Below, in pieces: positions 25,198 to 35,063 of a DNA stretch of 64,000 bases. Each line of letters starts with the position of its first letter. Position 1 is the stretch's first letter. A model generated the notes under the pieces. That model saw only the letters and a list, made by a program, of their open reading frames with translations, searched no databases and was not told the DNA's origin. Both the position numbers and the translations under genes were made by a program. Source of the DNA: Flavobacterium sp. UBA7663 (GTDB taxonomy: Bacteria; Bacteroidota; Bacteroidia; Flavobacteriales; Flavobacteriaceae); assembly GCF_002483315.1 (NCBI RefSeq), contig NZ_DLHR01000019.1:124001-188000 (forward strand), written 5' to 3'.

Positions 25198-26268
25198 ATG
25201 AAAGATATATATCATATTACCGAAAACATTTCCAAATCAAGTGGTGGTGTTAGAACAATTCTTAAGCTCTTACATGAAAATTTAGTTAACAATAATATAA
25301 ATTCTAAAATAATAACAACCTGTAAAGAGCCAGAAGACGCTTTTACCGAATTCAAAAGTGATAAAGCTTGGTATTATAACACGCATATAAAATCTCACCT
25401 CAAGACACTTCCTGATGATGCTATATTTCACTTACATGGTGTTTATACTTATAATCAGTATGTAGCAAGTGAAATTGCTAAAAAAAAGAATATCCCTTAT
25501 TTAGTAACTCCACACGGTATGTTAGAACCTTGGATTCTGGAAAAAAACCCAATTAAAAAGGGGCTTTATTTAAAGTTAATTTTAAATAACATATTAGAAA
25601 AAGCTACTGTTTTACATGCAATTACTCCATTGGAAAAAGAAAACTTATTTAAGCTAACAAAGCATAAAAATATAGTTGAAATACCAAATCTTATTGATTT
25701 TAATAATATCCCTAAAAACTTAAATTATAATCCTAAAGAAGATTACTTTGTTTTTGTAGGAAGAATTGATTCTAAAAAAGGGATTGAAATTATTATCGAA
25801 GTATTAAAAATAATTAATAATAGTAAGATTAAGGTAAAAATAATTGGTGTTGAGAACAAATATAGTGAGTATCTAAAAGAACTAATAAAAAAACGGGATT
25901 TAGTAAATAATATTGATTTTTTAGGTGGCATTTTTGGTGATGAAAAGTATGATTTAATTGCAAATGCTAGGGCTTTATTAGCTCCTTCTTATTCTGAAGC
26001 TATTGGAATGGTTAATCTTGAAGCTGCAGCTTGTAAAACACCCGTAATTACAACCTTTCAAACTGGACTGAAGAAAGAATGGGGGGAAAATGGTGGAATA
26101 TTAATTAACCCAAATGTCTCTGAATTAAAAAACGCAATAATAGAAAGTTATAATTGGAATAATAATGAGAGAATTGAAAGAGGAAAACACTTGTATGACT
26201 TTACTCAAGATAACTACAGCTGGGATAAAAAAGCTTGGTTATGGCATGAATTATATGAAAGTTTGTAA
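25198..26268 (+). CDS. Glycosyltransferase family 4
   Basis: This 356-residue GT-B protein has YHITENISKSSGGVRTIL at its start, HGMLEPW, and the GT4 donor-binding region FVGRIDSKKGIEIIIEVL plus APSYSEAIGMVNLEAAACKTPVI, with the EX7E-type pattern. The strand is opposite to its neighbours on both sides. It is probably followed by the methyltransferase as a separate transcript with its own promoter. The sugar it transfers is unknown. Confidence 0.9.
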   Translation: MKDIYHITENISKSSGGVRTILKLLHENLVNNNINSKIITTCKEPEDAFTEFKSDKAWYYNTHIKSHLKTLPDDAIFHLHGVYTYNQYVASEIAKKKNIPYLVTPHGMLEPWILEKNPIKKGLYLKLILNNILEKATVLHAITPLEKENLFKLTKHKNIVEIPNLIDFNNIPKNLNYNPKEDYFVFVGRIDSKKGIEIIIEVLKIINNSKIKVKIIGVENKYSEYLKELIKKRDLVNNIDFLGGIFGDEKYDLIANARALLAPSYSEAIGMVNLEAAACKTPVITTFQTGLKKEWGENGGILINPNVSELKNAIIESYNWNNNERIERGKHLYDFTQDNYSWDKKAWLWHELYESL

Positions 26269-26360
26269 TATAATTCTCCCTGTTTATCAAAAACAAATTT
26301 GATTCTTTCTTTAATATTATTTAATAATTAATGGTTAAAAGTACCAACTAAGATATATTT

Positions 26361-26389
26361 TTGGTTTTATAAAAAATGTGCTACATTTG
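26361..26389 (+). promoter_or_regulatory. Promoter of the methyltransferase gene
   Basis: TTG (26361-26363), 18-nt spacer, TACATTTG (26382-26389). It lies 47 nt upstream of the start at 26437 and makes an independent transcript likely. Confidence 0.65.
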
Positions 26390-26436
26390 CTTAGGCTCAA
26401 TGTAAATAGCTTTTTGCCACAAAAAAAACAATAAAA

Positions 26437-27141
26437 ATGATAAAATATATAAAAAGTATTATTCCGTTAAGTTTAATTTCATGGTATAGAAAATGCAAAA
26501 ATGCAAAATTCAAAAAAATGAGTGCGGATGAGGTGTTTACTGATATATATAAAAACAATCATTGGAAAAGCGCTGAAAGCATTTCTGGAGAAGGTTCTGA
26601 AATTAAACAAACAAAAAATCTAATTAAAGAATTAAATGATTTGTTTGAAGAAAAAAGTGTTAAATCTGTTTTAGATCTTCCTTGTGGTGATTTTAATTGG
26701 ATGAGAAAAGTTGATCTTTCAAAAATAGAATATATTGGTGGAGATATCGTTAAAGAGCTTATTGAAGAAAATACTTTAAAGTACAAAAAAGAAAATATTA
26801 ATTTCAAAGTTCTTAATTTAATTAGTGATTCCCTGCCTAAATGTGATATAATACTCGTAAGAGATTGCTTTGTACACTTGTCTTATGCAGATATTAACAA
26901 GGCATTAAAAAACATAAAATCTTCAGGTTGTAAATATATACTAACAACAACTTATATCAATCACCATGTAAATTATGATATAATCACTGGCGATTGGAGA
27001 CCATTAAACTTACAAGATGTCCCTTTTAATTTTCCAACCCCTTTAAAAATTATTATCGAAAATTCAACGGAAGGCAACGGACAATACAAAGATAAATCAA
27101 TGGCTTTGTGGGAATTGGAAAAATTAAATTTCATCAATTAA
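26437..27141 (+). CDS. Class I SAM-dependent methyltransferase
   Basis: This 234-residue protein has the SAM-binding motif I VLDLPCGDFNWM (about residues 78-89), an acidic motif II (EYIGGDIV) and motif IV CDIILVRDCFVHL, so it is a Rossmann-fold methyltransferase. Its position inside a polysaccharide locus suggests O-methylation of a sugar or a cap on the repeat. It is plus-strand and very A+T rich. The exact acceptor is unknown. Confidence 0.85.
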   Translation: MIKYIKSIIPLSLISWYRKCKNAKFKKMSADEVFTDIYKNNHWKSAESISGEGSEIKQTKNLIKELNDLFEEKSVKSVLDLPCGDFNWMRKVDLSKIEYIGGDIVKELIEENTLKYKKENINFKVLNLISDSLPKCDIILVRDCFVHLSYADINKALKNIKSSGCKYILTTTYINHHVNYDIITGDWRPLNLQDVPFNFPTPLKIIIENSTEGNGQYKDKSMALWELEKLNFIN

Positions 27142-27309
27142 TCCGCATTTGTTTACTTAAAAAATTACATCAAAAGATGTATTAAAGTTTGGGATGAAAA
27201 TTCATTTTTTTGAAATCAAAATCAATTTATATAACACTTTTATTCATTCTTCAGATTGTTAATAAGGAAAACCTTTGGATGAACTACAAAATACTTCTAT
27301 ACTGAAAAA

Positions 27310-28494
27310 CTATTCTGATATTTTGTCTTCTTCTCTTAAGAATAGATTAAAAGTGAACATTATTGTAAAGTAAAACAATAATATTCCGTATTTTCTTTCT
27401 AAAACATTTTCAAAAAGAAAAGTATATAAGAAGAAAAAAAGCGCCAAATACAAAAACTGCTTGTCTTTTGTTTTGGAAATAAAAACAATGTTTAATAGGC
27501 TGATAAAAAAGGCTGATAACCCTATTAAACCTACTGTTAAGTAGATGTAAAAATAATGGTTATGAGTATTGTAATACTTTTCTAGCTCTGGGTAATTTGT
27601 TTTATAACAAGTTGAAAGCATGTCTCTAACATCTCCTATTCCTTCTCCAAATAACTTATTCGAAGTTTTCATTTGTTCGTAAGCACATGTCCAAATTGCG
27701 TACCTAATGCTTGTTGAGTTATGTATATTAACCCTTTCAAAAGTTTGTGGAGCTTTAATTTCATTAAACCTCTTAATTAAGTCTTTATTTAATAGGCTTA
27801 CAGAAAAAAGAAAAATTGATGTTATTAATAAAAACTTAAGTTTAAAGAGTTTACTCTTTTTCATTAATAGCACAAAAAGCAATAATAACAAAGGGAAGCT
27901 CAAAAAAGTTGCTCTAACCCCTGATAAGTAAACCTCAAAAAAGCCAACTGCTATAAATAAATAATAATATTTGAATAAAGATTGGAATTTGTAATTAATT
28001 AAAATTGTTAATATTCCTATAAAAGAAAAATAAATTGGATGTATTTTTATTAACGGAATAGTGTCTAAAATTGTTCTTAGATTATTATATGAAAAGTCGG
28101 TTATTTTGAAATAGCAATAAACAAAGAAAATTACAATAAAAACGAGGTTAGAAGTGTTAAATAAAATTATCCATTTTTTTACTAGTTGTTTTGAAATAAT
28201 ATTTTGTCTTAAAAAAACCAGATAGGAAACGCTTAAATAAAGAACAGGGAGCAATCCTTCAATTTTAGAAAAACCCTCTTTAAGATTTGATGTATAAATT
28301 AAACTAACACTACAAACTAAAAAAAAACTAAAAATGTAAATGTCTTTAATTTTATATAGTTTTTCCTTAAAATAAATAATTATAGAAAGCAATCCTAAAA
28401 AGGCAAATGGAACTTCCCTTATACTGTTAGGTAAAATCAACAATATTGAAGTTAATAGCAAACTATATTTTAAAAGAATTTTAATACTAATCAT
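27310..28494 (-). CDS. O-antigen ligase/polymerase family membrane protein
   Basis: This 394-residue protein is mainly transmembrane helices with one large loop (about residues 230-310), the Wzy/WaaL layout. The segment YYNTHNHYFYIYLTVGLIGLS fits the HN...G pattern of the family. It overlaps the next gene by 8 bp. It is very low in GC. It may act as polymerase or as ligase. Confidence 0.82.
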   Translation of the reverse strand: MISIKILLKYSLLLTSILLILPNSIREVPFAFLGLLSIIIYFKEKLYKIKDIYIFSFFLVCSVSLIYTSNLKEGFSKIEGLLPVLYLSVSYLVFLRQNIISKQLVKKWIILFNTSNLVFIVIFFVYCYFKITDFSYNNLRTILDTIPLIKIHPIYFSFIGILTILINYKFQSLFKYYYLFIAVGFFEVYLSGVRATFLSFPLLLLLFVLLMKKSKLFKLKFLLITSIFLFSVSLLNKDLIKRFNEIKAPQTFERVNIHNSTSIRYAIWTCAYEQMKTSNKLFGEGIGDVRDMLSTCYKTNYPELEKYYNTHNHYFYIYLTVGLIGLSAFFISLLNIVFISKTKDKQFLYLALFFFLYTFLFENVLERKYGILLFYFTIMFTFNLFLREEDKISE

Positions 28495-29743
28495 TTTTAG
28501 ATATTATTCCTAAGGTTATCCAAAATAAAGAACATGTCCATAAAAAAGATGCTGCTGGAATTGAGTAAATAATCCAGAACAATGCAAATGCAAATAAAAA
28601 GGTTTTATAATTAGGTTCCTCGAAAATTATTTGAAAAAAGTATTTTATCGAATTTTTAATTAGTAGAATAAAAATTATTAATCCAAAAAAGCCATATCTA
28701 AAGAATAAAGAAAATGGTAATAAATGAATGTTATGAACTGCTTCTTTTCCTAAAATTGAAGCACCTGTAACACCTGTATCTTTAAAAGTAAAGCCTTCAA
28801 TTGTTCCGCCGTTTCCAGCTCCAAATAAGAACCTAAATGGATTAGAAAAACAATATTCCATTACCAATTCAGCCTCTACAAAACGTTGCTTTAGAGATAA
28901 AGCGTTTGGAGCATTCCAGTTTATTTTACCAGATGCTATTAAATACAACTGATTTATACGATTTTTTAATAACCCTTGCTCTAAGTTTTGAATTACAAAA
29001 AACAAAATCTCTTCAGAGAAAAACAAAATTGTTCCTAAAATAAATATTGAAGTAAAAAAGCCAACGATGATATTTCTTTTTGTGATTCTTCCTTTCAATA
29101 AACTAAGACCAATAGCTAAAATAAATACAATTAAAATTGAGCGGTTTGCTTTTAAAACATGCAAAAAAAAAGGAATTAAATACAATAGTGATAATAGCTT
29201 ATCACCTAAAAAAAATAAATATAAACTATACGAAATAATAAAAACGATAAAAAAAGAAGGTAATTCTGCTTCTAAAAAAAAAGATAGGGCTGTTATTATA
29301 AAAAAAACAATTAATAAATATTTATTTTGCCTTTTTGATAAAACTAATTTGTATTGTTCTTTTTGAATATCATATTTAGTTTGAAATATTCTAAATAAAA
29401 CAAATCCTATTACAATATAAGCAAAATCAGTTACTAAGTAAAGCTTTGGGTTATTATTCAAAACACCAATAAAAAACCCGAAAATAGCATATAAAAACCA
29501 GAAAACAACCAATTTGTTTTCATCGTTTTTTAATAAACTTATTTTAAGAAAAGAAAGATTAAATAGTTTTTTTTTTATAATAAAAACAAAAACAAAAAAA
29601 AGTGATATTATCCTTAAATAAGGAACTAGTTGAAAAAAACCAAACCCTATTTTTGATAAAATAAACATAACCAAAACTTCAACTATACTTAAAAAAATTA
29701 TAAATTGAAAAAATATAGGAAGTTTTGGAATGTTAATCTTCAT
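28487..29743 (-). CDS. Polysaccharide polymerase-like membrane protein
   Basis: This 418-residue protein has about 11-12 hydrophobic helices and a loop with AVHNIHLLPFSLFFRYGFFGLI, which matches the H-N...YG pattern of Wzy-like proteins. It starts just after the DNRLRE lipoprotein gene and overlaps the next Wzy-like gene by 8 bp, so the three appear to be one transcript. It is as complete as its neighbour; they are two proteins and not a broken one. Confidence 0.78.
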   Translation of the reverse strand: MKINIPKLPIFFQFIIFLSIVEVLVMFILSKIGFGFFQLVPYLRIISLFFVFVFIIKKKLFNLSFLKISLLKNDENKLVVFWFLYAIFGFFIGVLNNNPKLYLVTDFAYIVIGFVLFRIFQTKYDIQKEQYKLVLSKRQNKYLLIVFFIITALSFFLEAELPSFFIVFIISYSLYLFFLGDKLLSLLYLIPFFLHVLKANRSILIVFILAIGLSLLKGRITKRNIIVGFFTSIFILGTILFFSEEILFFVIQNLEQGLLKNRINQLYLIASGKINWNAPNALSLKQRFVEAELVMEYCFSNPFRFLFGAGNGGTIEGFTFKDTGVTGASILGKEAVHNIHLLPFSLFFRYGFFGLIIFILLIKNSIKYFFQIIFEEPNYKTFLFAFALFWIIYSIPAASFLWTCSLFWITLGIISKND

Positions 29744-29751
29744 TTAATAAA

Positions 29752-30369
29752 TTATTTTTTTTCTCTGTAATAAATTTTTAATGAAGGTCTTAATTCTTCT
29801 TTAGGATTGTTTGATGAAGCCATAATTAAAATAGTATTCTGATTTTCATTAATTAATTTTAATTGAAAACCATAGCTATTATCATAATCATCTGATATCT
29901 CTTGAACTAATTTTGTTACGTTAATTCTGTTTGGATTATTGTTTAATACAACTTTATCCTGATATACAACATTAAATGGTGAAGTCACGGGTTGTGTGTT
30001 CCATGTAACATCTTGATCGTTCCATGGAGAAACAATTCTACTTATACAAAAATGATTTTCACCAAAGTTTTCTTTTCCATAAATAGATTCTGTATTAAAT
30101 TTAAAGTGTAAAAATGCAGAATCAATAATTGAGTTTTTTGGTATCTCTTTAAAATTGATTAATCCACGAGTAATATTAGGTTGTCCATCATTAACTGCGG
30201 CATATAAATGCATATTAGGCTCGTCATAAAAATTCTTGTCCGCTAATATGTTGTTTATGATTGCATCTCTCCCTTTAGAGTTGTCTGGAGTAATTGTAAT
30301 TTCCTTAGTTTTTTCACCACAACTCAATGTTAACTGTACTAAAACCAGTACTAAAATACATTTTTTCAT
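29752..30369 (-). CDS. DNRLRE-domain lipoprotein
   Basis: This 205-residue protein has a signal peptide with the lipobox LSC (Cys17). The mature part fits the DNRLRE domain: GRDAIINNILADKNF near the start, then LINFKEIPKNSIIDSAFLHF, WNDQDVTWNTQP and a C-terminal LRPSLKIYYR. Such domains are beta-sandwiches that occur in surface proteins and polysaccharide-linked proteins. It sits between Wzx and Wzy-like genes, so a role in glycan display is possible. No catalytic residues are evident. Confidence 0.8.
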   Translation of the reverse strand: MKKCILVLVLVQLTLSCGEKTKEITITPDNSKGRDAIINNILADKNFYDEPNMHLYAAVNDGQPNITRGLINFKEIPKNSIIDSAFLHFKFNTESIYGKENFGENHFCISRIVSPWNDQDVTWNTQPVTSPFNVVYQDKVVLNNNPNRINVTKLVQEISDDYDNSYGFQLKLINENQNTILIMASSNNPKEELRPSLKIYYREKK

Positions 30370-30401
30370 TACTTAAATTATTTTTTACAAATATAATTAT
30401 T

Positions 30402-31724
30402 TTACGACATCAATTCTTTTTTATTAAAAAAAATAAAATAGAAACCATATACCACATTTATAACTATGGAAACCAAAATTGCGAATTCTGTTTCAAGATA
30501 TTTATTTAATAAAAAGTACACCACTAACAACAGAAAATTCATTAAATAAAATTTTTTATATTTTCTGATTTTTAGATCCTTCCATATACCAATAAAAAAA
30601 GAAAGGAACAACACAAATTCTCCAATTAATAAAGCAATAAAAATTCCATTATCCTTATATCTAGTAAAAGATAAAATAATCATTGATGATAATAAAAAAA
30701 ACAAGCTCAAAACAAAAGAATTAAAATAAATCTTGTCGTTTTTAATAACTAAAGTTCTAGGAATAGATGCTAATAAAATTGATGAAATTATTACAGAAAA
30801 TCCGGAAATTTTAAAGTTTAATAATGCGCTTTCGCTGATTTTACCAAAAATAAAAGATGCGACTTCATTTGTGTAAAGTACTGTGGCAACAAAATACACT
30901 ACCCCAATAATAAAAATTATTTTGTTTAAAAGAATAACTTTTTTAATATTAACTAATTCATTGTAAAATGTTTGAAAAACTAAACGCTGGACACCTTTTA
31001 TTAAAAGGTAAATTTTCAAAACTATATATGCATTTGTAATAGCATGTTCTTCATAGAAAAAGTCGGCAAAAAACAATATTCCAGTATCTAATAAAAAAAC
31101 AATGGCTAAATCTGTAATTCCAATTTTAAAAGTTATTAAATAAGATTTATAAAAGTCATTTATTAATTTAAATTGAAACTTTGCCTTTAATAAAAAATTA
31201 GAATAAATTGATGTTATTAATATAGTAATTGAAAATAAAATAAAATAAAAAAGACTATTGTAGACACAAAAATAACCCATCAACAAAAGTCCTAAAGCAT
31301 TAATAATTAACCTCAGAGATGATGAAACTGATGCTTGTAATGACTTACCTAAACCATAAAGCGCATAGTTAACATTATTTGCAATAAAAATTGAAGTAGT
31401 AAAATATAAAAACAAAGGTTTCTCTAAAAAAAAATATAAAATCAAACTTAATATTGAAATATAAAAAGCAAAACTCATTCTAATGTTTTGTGTTTCGCTC
31501 ACTTCTTTTTCCCACTCTTTATTTGTTACAATATTTCTAGTTGTTATTTGAAGCATTCCAAATGCCAATACCGATGTAACAATTGAGAAAGTAGAATCTA
31601 ATATCGCAATTGTATTTAAAAAGCTTTCGTCTGGATTTCTATTATAAATATATGATATAGAAAAAATAGATAATATTTGAGCTAATAAAGTTACAAGAAA
31701 TACCGAAAATATTTTTTTTATCAC
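30402..31724 (-). CDS. wzx: Oligosaccharide flippase (Wzx family)
   Basis: This 440-residue protein has about 12 hydrophobic helices with short loops, as in polysaccharide-export flippases of the MOP superfamily. It should move the lipid-linked repeat across the inner membrane. It lies upstream of the DNRLRE and Wzy-like genes on one strand. It has no clear motif beyond the helix pattern, so the call rests on topology and context. Confidence 0.82.
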   Translation of the reverse strand: MIKKIFSVFLVTLLAQILSIFSISYIYNRNPDESFLNTIAILDSTFSIVTSVLAFGMLQITTRNIVTNKEWEKEVSETQNIRMSFAFYISILSLILYFFLEKPLFLYFTTSIFIANNVNYALYGLGKSLQASVSSSLRLIINALGLLLMGYFCVYNSLFYFILFSITILITSIYSNFLLKAKFQFKLINDFYKSYLITFKIGITDLAIVFLLDTGILFFADFFYEEHAITNAYIVLKIYLLIKGVQRLVFQTFYNELVNIKKVILLNKIIFIIGVVYFVATVLYTNEVASFIFGKISESALLNFKISGFSVIISSILLASIPRTLVIKNDKIYFNSFVLSLFFLLSSMIILSFTRYKDNGIFIALLIGEFVLFLSFFIGIWKDLKIRKYKKFYLMNFLLLVVYFLLNKYLETEFAILVSIVINVVYGFYFIFFNKKELMS

Positions 31725-31734
31725 GTGTGCTAAA

Positions 31735-32508
31735 TTAGTTAAAAATCAATCTGCCAGTATAAAACACATTCACATTTAATGTTTGAGGAGACTCATATAA
31801 AATTACATTTCCTGTACTATAAATACCTCCTGTTAAAATATTCACATGACTTAATTTAATATCATTTGATCCTCTATGATAAATTTCTAATTCAGACGAT
31901 ACATCTAAATTTTTACAGTCAACTATTCCATTTCCCCAAAAAAGCGCTATAATTCCATTTTCAATATTTCCAGAAATTTGAAAATTTGAAACATTATTAC
32001 TTTCAACTACTAATTGAGAATTATCAACAGTTATATAAAAATCACCTGTTCCAGCACCATCTGACAAATCCATTGAAAATAAACGGACAATTGGCGAATG
32101 CAATATCCCTTCTGATTGTATTTTTTGTTCCGTTTTACAATGCAATTCTAATTCTGGAATTAAAGGTAAAAAGGTTCCATCTGGAATAGTAACATAAACT
32201 GTAGTTTGCCCATAATCACGAGCAATATTACAAGTCGAATTATCTTTAACAATAAGCATATCACCATTTAATTTTACATCTAAATCATTAATAATATTAT
32301 CTGATGTTACTACTTTAACTTCATAGTTTGGACCTTCTTTAACCACTAAACCTACACCATCATACACTTTTATTTTAGTGAAATTTTCAAGTGGAAATGT
32401 TTGGGTAATTTGGTTACCATTTCCTTTGAAACAATCTTCAGAAATACCGCAACTGGTTACCAAAATTAGGCAACATAAAGTAACTATATGTAAAATAACT
32501 TTTTTCAT
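31735..32508 (-). CDS. GIN-domain (DUF2807) lipoprotein
   Basis: This 257-residue protein has a lipobox VTSC (Cys20) and then a GIN/DUF2807 domain, an adhesin-head-like beta-helix (NFTKIKVYDGVGLVVKEG near 42-59, and repeated short strands to the end). It lies between wzx and the PagL-like gene at 10-bp and 1-bp gaps, so it is co-transcribed with both. Its role is unknown. A second GIN protein is at 50201. Both have the same opening F-x-K-I-x-V pattern. Confidence 0.82.
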   Translation of the reverse strand: MKKVILHIVTLCCLILVTSCGISEDCFKGNGNQITQTFPLENFTKIKVYDGVGLVVKEGPNYEVKVVTSDNIINDLDVKLNGDMLIVKDNSTCNIARDYGQTTVYVTIPDGTFLPLIPELELHCKTEQKIQSEGILHSPIVRLFSMDLSDGAGTGDFYITVDNSQLVVESNNVSNFQISGNIENGIIALFWGNGIVDCKNLDVSSELEIYHRGSNDIKLSHVNILTGGIYSTGNVILYESPQTLNVNVFYTGRLIFN

Positions 32509-32509
32509 A

Positions 32510-33607
32510 TTATAATCTTACACCAATTGTTCCTTCAATTGCTTCGGCTCTTCCGCCGTGCGTTTTTAACCCAACACCTGTAAAAATATTTTTATAAAGA
32601 TAATATTTTATCCCAACTCTTTGATAGATATCAATTTCATAATCAAAAGGCTTGTAAACATAATAACCAACCTGTGCTTCAATTGATAATTTATTGATAA
32701 ATAATTCATGTCCAACAAATAATCCGATTCGTTTATAATCGGTGTCTGGATCGGCATAAGAATCATGATTCTCAGGAAAAGCCACCGACACAAATTTTAT
32801 ATAATCTTGTAAATAACGTGAGAAAAAAACATCTGTTCCTAATTGTAAAGCACTTTTTCTTCCAATTCGTTTATCGGCATATAAACCAATATGATAAAAT
32901 TGACGCTGTCCTAAATGTGGTACTGGTCCTTCTGAAATTCCAGTTCTAAAAGCAATATTGTATATAATTCTTTCTTTGTAAGTGTCTTTTGATGGTAATG
33001 AATCAACTATAAACTCTTGTTTGTCGTTAAAATTATAATTCAATCCTACATTAAAAGCTATTGTGTTAATTCCACTGTTTGGTGCTTTGAATCTTCCGTT
33101 AGAGAAATGAGTTAGCATAAAACCAGCCTGAACTCCAATTTTATCAATAATATTCTCCTTTTTATATTGCAATAAAAAGTAGTTATTGTCCATTATTTTG
33201 GTTCCAAAAGCGTTGTTTTTGTTGTTGGTTTCCTTGTCATATGGAGAAGAAGTCATACCAATTCCTTGAGAAATTCGGAACATCAATTGACGTTTAAAAA
33301 AATAAAAATTATAATGAACTCCAACTGCATGATTGACACCTAAATATTGGTTTTTAAAGTCTAAATAATGATACGAAACACCATAATCAGGATAATTGTA
33401 GACTTGTTGCCATTCTTTTTTTCCAAAGGTTTTCCAGTTATAACTAAGTAAAAACCCATCTGGATGACCCGATATTAAATGACCAACATCATTTGTGTGT
33501 TTATAAATATTCCCTCTAAAAAATTGTACATCAAAATAAGTTGATGCTTTTTCTTGAGAGAAAGAAAAAAAGAAGGAAAAGCAAAAAAGTAAAATTGTTT
33601 TTTTCAT
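32510..33607 (-). CDS. PagL-like lipid A deacylase/acyloxyacyl hydrolase family outer-membrane protein
   Basis: This 365-residue protein has a signal peptide (cut after about residue 17) and beta-strand patterns. THFSNGRFKAPNSGINTIAFNVGLNY contains the catalytic H167 and S169 of the PagL HxSN motif and the PNxG segment. PagL removes the 3-O acyl chain of lipid A in the outer membrane. The protein is longer than enterobacterial PagL, and the C-terminal part has extra strands. It sits between rfb and the GIN genes, so lipid A remodelling may be co-regulated with O-glycan synthesis. Confidence 0.82.
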   Translation of the reverse strand: MKKTILLFCFSFFFSFSQEKASTYFDVQFFRGNIYKHTNDVGHLISGHPDGFLLSYNWKTFGKKEWQQVYNYPDYGVSYHYLDFKNQYLGVNHAVGVHYNFYFFKRQLMFRISQGIGMTSSPYDKETNNKNNAFGTKIMDNNYFLLQYKKENIIDKIGVQAGFMLTHFSNGRFKAPNSGINTIAFNVGLNYNFNDKQEFIVDSLPSKDTYKERIIYNIAFRTGISEGPVPHLGQRQFYHIGLYADKRIGRKSALQLGTDVFFSRYLQDYIKFVSVAFPENHDSYADPDTDYKRIGLFVGHELFINKLSIEAQVGYYVYKPFDYEIDIYQRVGIKYYLYKNIFTGVGLKTHGGRAEAIEGTIGVRL

Positions 33608-33611
33608 GAAT

Positions 33612-34517
33612 TTACAATTGTTTTAAACATGCACTTAAACTAGTTTGCCAATCATTGATTTTAATATCGAATGTACTTTTAATTTTTGTTTTATCCAAAA
33701 CACTATACGCTGGTCTTTTGGCTGGTGTAGGATAAGCCGAAGTTAGAATAGGTTTTAAATCTATTGAGACTCCTTTTTGACGAAATATCTCATTAGCAAA
33801 ATCATACCAAGAACATTGCCCTTCGTTTGAGAAATTATAAATTCCAAAAGATAATTGGGAATTGGATGATTGGATGATTTTTATCAAAACCTCAGCTAAA
33901 TCAACAGCGTTTGTTGGTGTTCCAATTTGGTCTGCAACAACAGAAAGACTATCACGTTCCGATGCCAATCGTAGCATGGTTTTCATAAAATTATTTCCAA
34001 ATTGAGAATATACCCAAGAAGTTCTAATAATAAAATGCTTATCTAAATTTGCTTGAATAGCTTGTTCTCCTTGCAATTTTGTTAAACCATAAACACCACT
34101 TGGAAAAGGCACATCGGTTTCTGTAAGTCCAAAATTACTTTTTAATGGCAATCTAAGTTCTCTATCATAATAGGCGACACCATCTGAAAAATAGGCATCA
34201 AAAACAAAATCAGTAGAAATATGGATTAAAATTGTATTGAACTTTTTGCAAGTAATTGCTAGGTTTTCAGCTCCGTTTGCATTGATGTCAAACGCTTTTG
34301 ATGGTTCACTTTCAGCTTTATCAACTGCTGTATAAGCGGCCGCATTGATACAAAAATGTGGTTGGTAAGTTGAAAAAACAGCTTGACAATTTTCTAAATT
34401 AGTAATATCTAATTCAGAAGAAGAACAAAATACAAAATCTATTTCTTTATGGTTTTTAGAAATAGATTGAATAGCTTGACCTAATTGTCCGTTTGCTCCT
34501 GTTACCAATACTACCAT
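33612..34517 (-). CDS. rfbD: dTDP-4-dehydrorhamnose reductase
   Basis: RfbD makes dTDP-L-rhamnose in the last step. The 301-residue SDR protein begins VVLVTGANGQLGQAIQ and has the YGLTKLQGEQ Tyr-xxx-Lys pair plus the VADQIGTPT signature. It overlaps rfbC by 7 bp, and the four rfb genes run in the order rfbB, rfbA, rfbC, rfbD. Confidence 0.95.
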   Translation of the reverse strand: MVVLVTGANGQLGQAIQSISKNHKEIDFVFCSSSELDITNLENCQAVFSTYQPHFCINAAAYTAVDKAESEPSKAFDINANGAENLAITCKKFNTILIHISTDFVFDAYFSDGVAYYDRELRLPLKSNFGLTETDVPFPSGVYGLTKLQGEQAIQANLDKHFIIRTSWVYSQFGNNFMKTMLRLASERDSLSVVADQIGTPTNAVDLAEVLIKIIQSSNSQLSFGIYNFSNEGQCSWYDFANEIFRQKGVSIDLKPILTSAYPTPAKRPAYSVLDKTKIKSTFDIKINDWQTSLSACLKQL

Positions 34518-35062
34518 ACTTTTTTTGCGTTTTGTAGATTAGGTAATACTTTATCTTTATCGGAAATTATCAAATCTTGGACAGGAAAATTCCAATCGAT
34601 ATTTAAGGTTTTATCATTATATACAATACCGGCTTCATTTTCTTTATTATAAAAATTATCACATTTGTAGAAGAAGGTTGCCGATTTGCTTAAAACTAAA
34701 AATCCATGAGCGAAACCTCTTGGAACAAAAAACTGCTTTTGATTTTCTGCCGAAAGCAAAACAGCTTCATATTCACCATACGTATCTGATTCTGGACGTA
34801 AATCTACCGCAACATCTAAAACTTCGCCATCAAGAACACGAACTAACTTTGCTTGTGCGTGTTCGCCACATTGATAATGTAAGCCTCGTAAAACACCTTT
34901 GGTTGAAAAAGATTGATTGTCTTGCAGAAAAGTTACTTTTTGTCCCACACCTTCTTGAAAAGTTTTTTCATTAAAACTTTCCATGAAGTAACCGCGTTGG
35001 TCTTTAATTATTTTTGGTTCAAGGATAAAACATCCTTTAAGTTTGGTTTCAATAAATTTCAT
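34511..35062 (-). CDS. rfbC: dTDP-4-dehydrorhamnose 3,5-epimerase
   Basis: This 183-residue cupin-fold enzyme epimerises C3 and C5 of dTDP-4-keto-6-deoxyglucose. It shows GCFILEPKIIKDQRGYFMESF, RGLHYQ with the active His, and FVPRGFAHGFLVLS, all diagnostic. It follows rfbA after a 1-bp gap and overlaps rfbD. Confidence 0.96.
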   Translation of the reverse strand: MKFIETKLKGCFILEPKIIKDQRGYFMESFNEKTFQEGVGQKVTFLQDNQSFSTKGVLRGLHYQCGEHAQAKLVRVLDGEVLDVAVDLRPESDTYGEYEAVLLSAENQKQFFVPRGFAHGFLVLSKSATFFYKCDNFYNKENEAGIVYNDKTLNIDWNFPVQDLIISDKDKVLPNLQNAKKVW

Positions 35063-35063
35063 T

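Noticed and set aside
27310..29743. One polymerase gene split by a frameshift
   Set aside because: Both halves are full-length multi-helix proteins with their own loops and motifs, so they are two genes.
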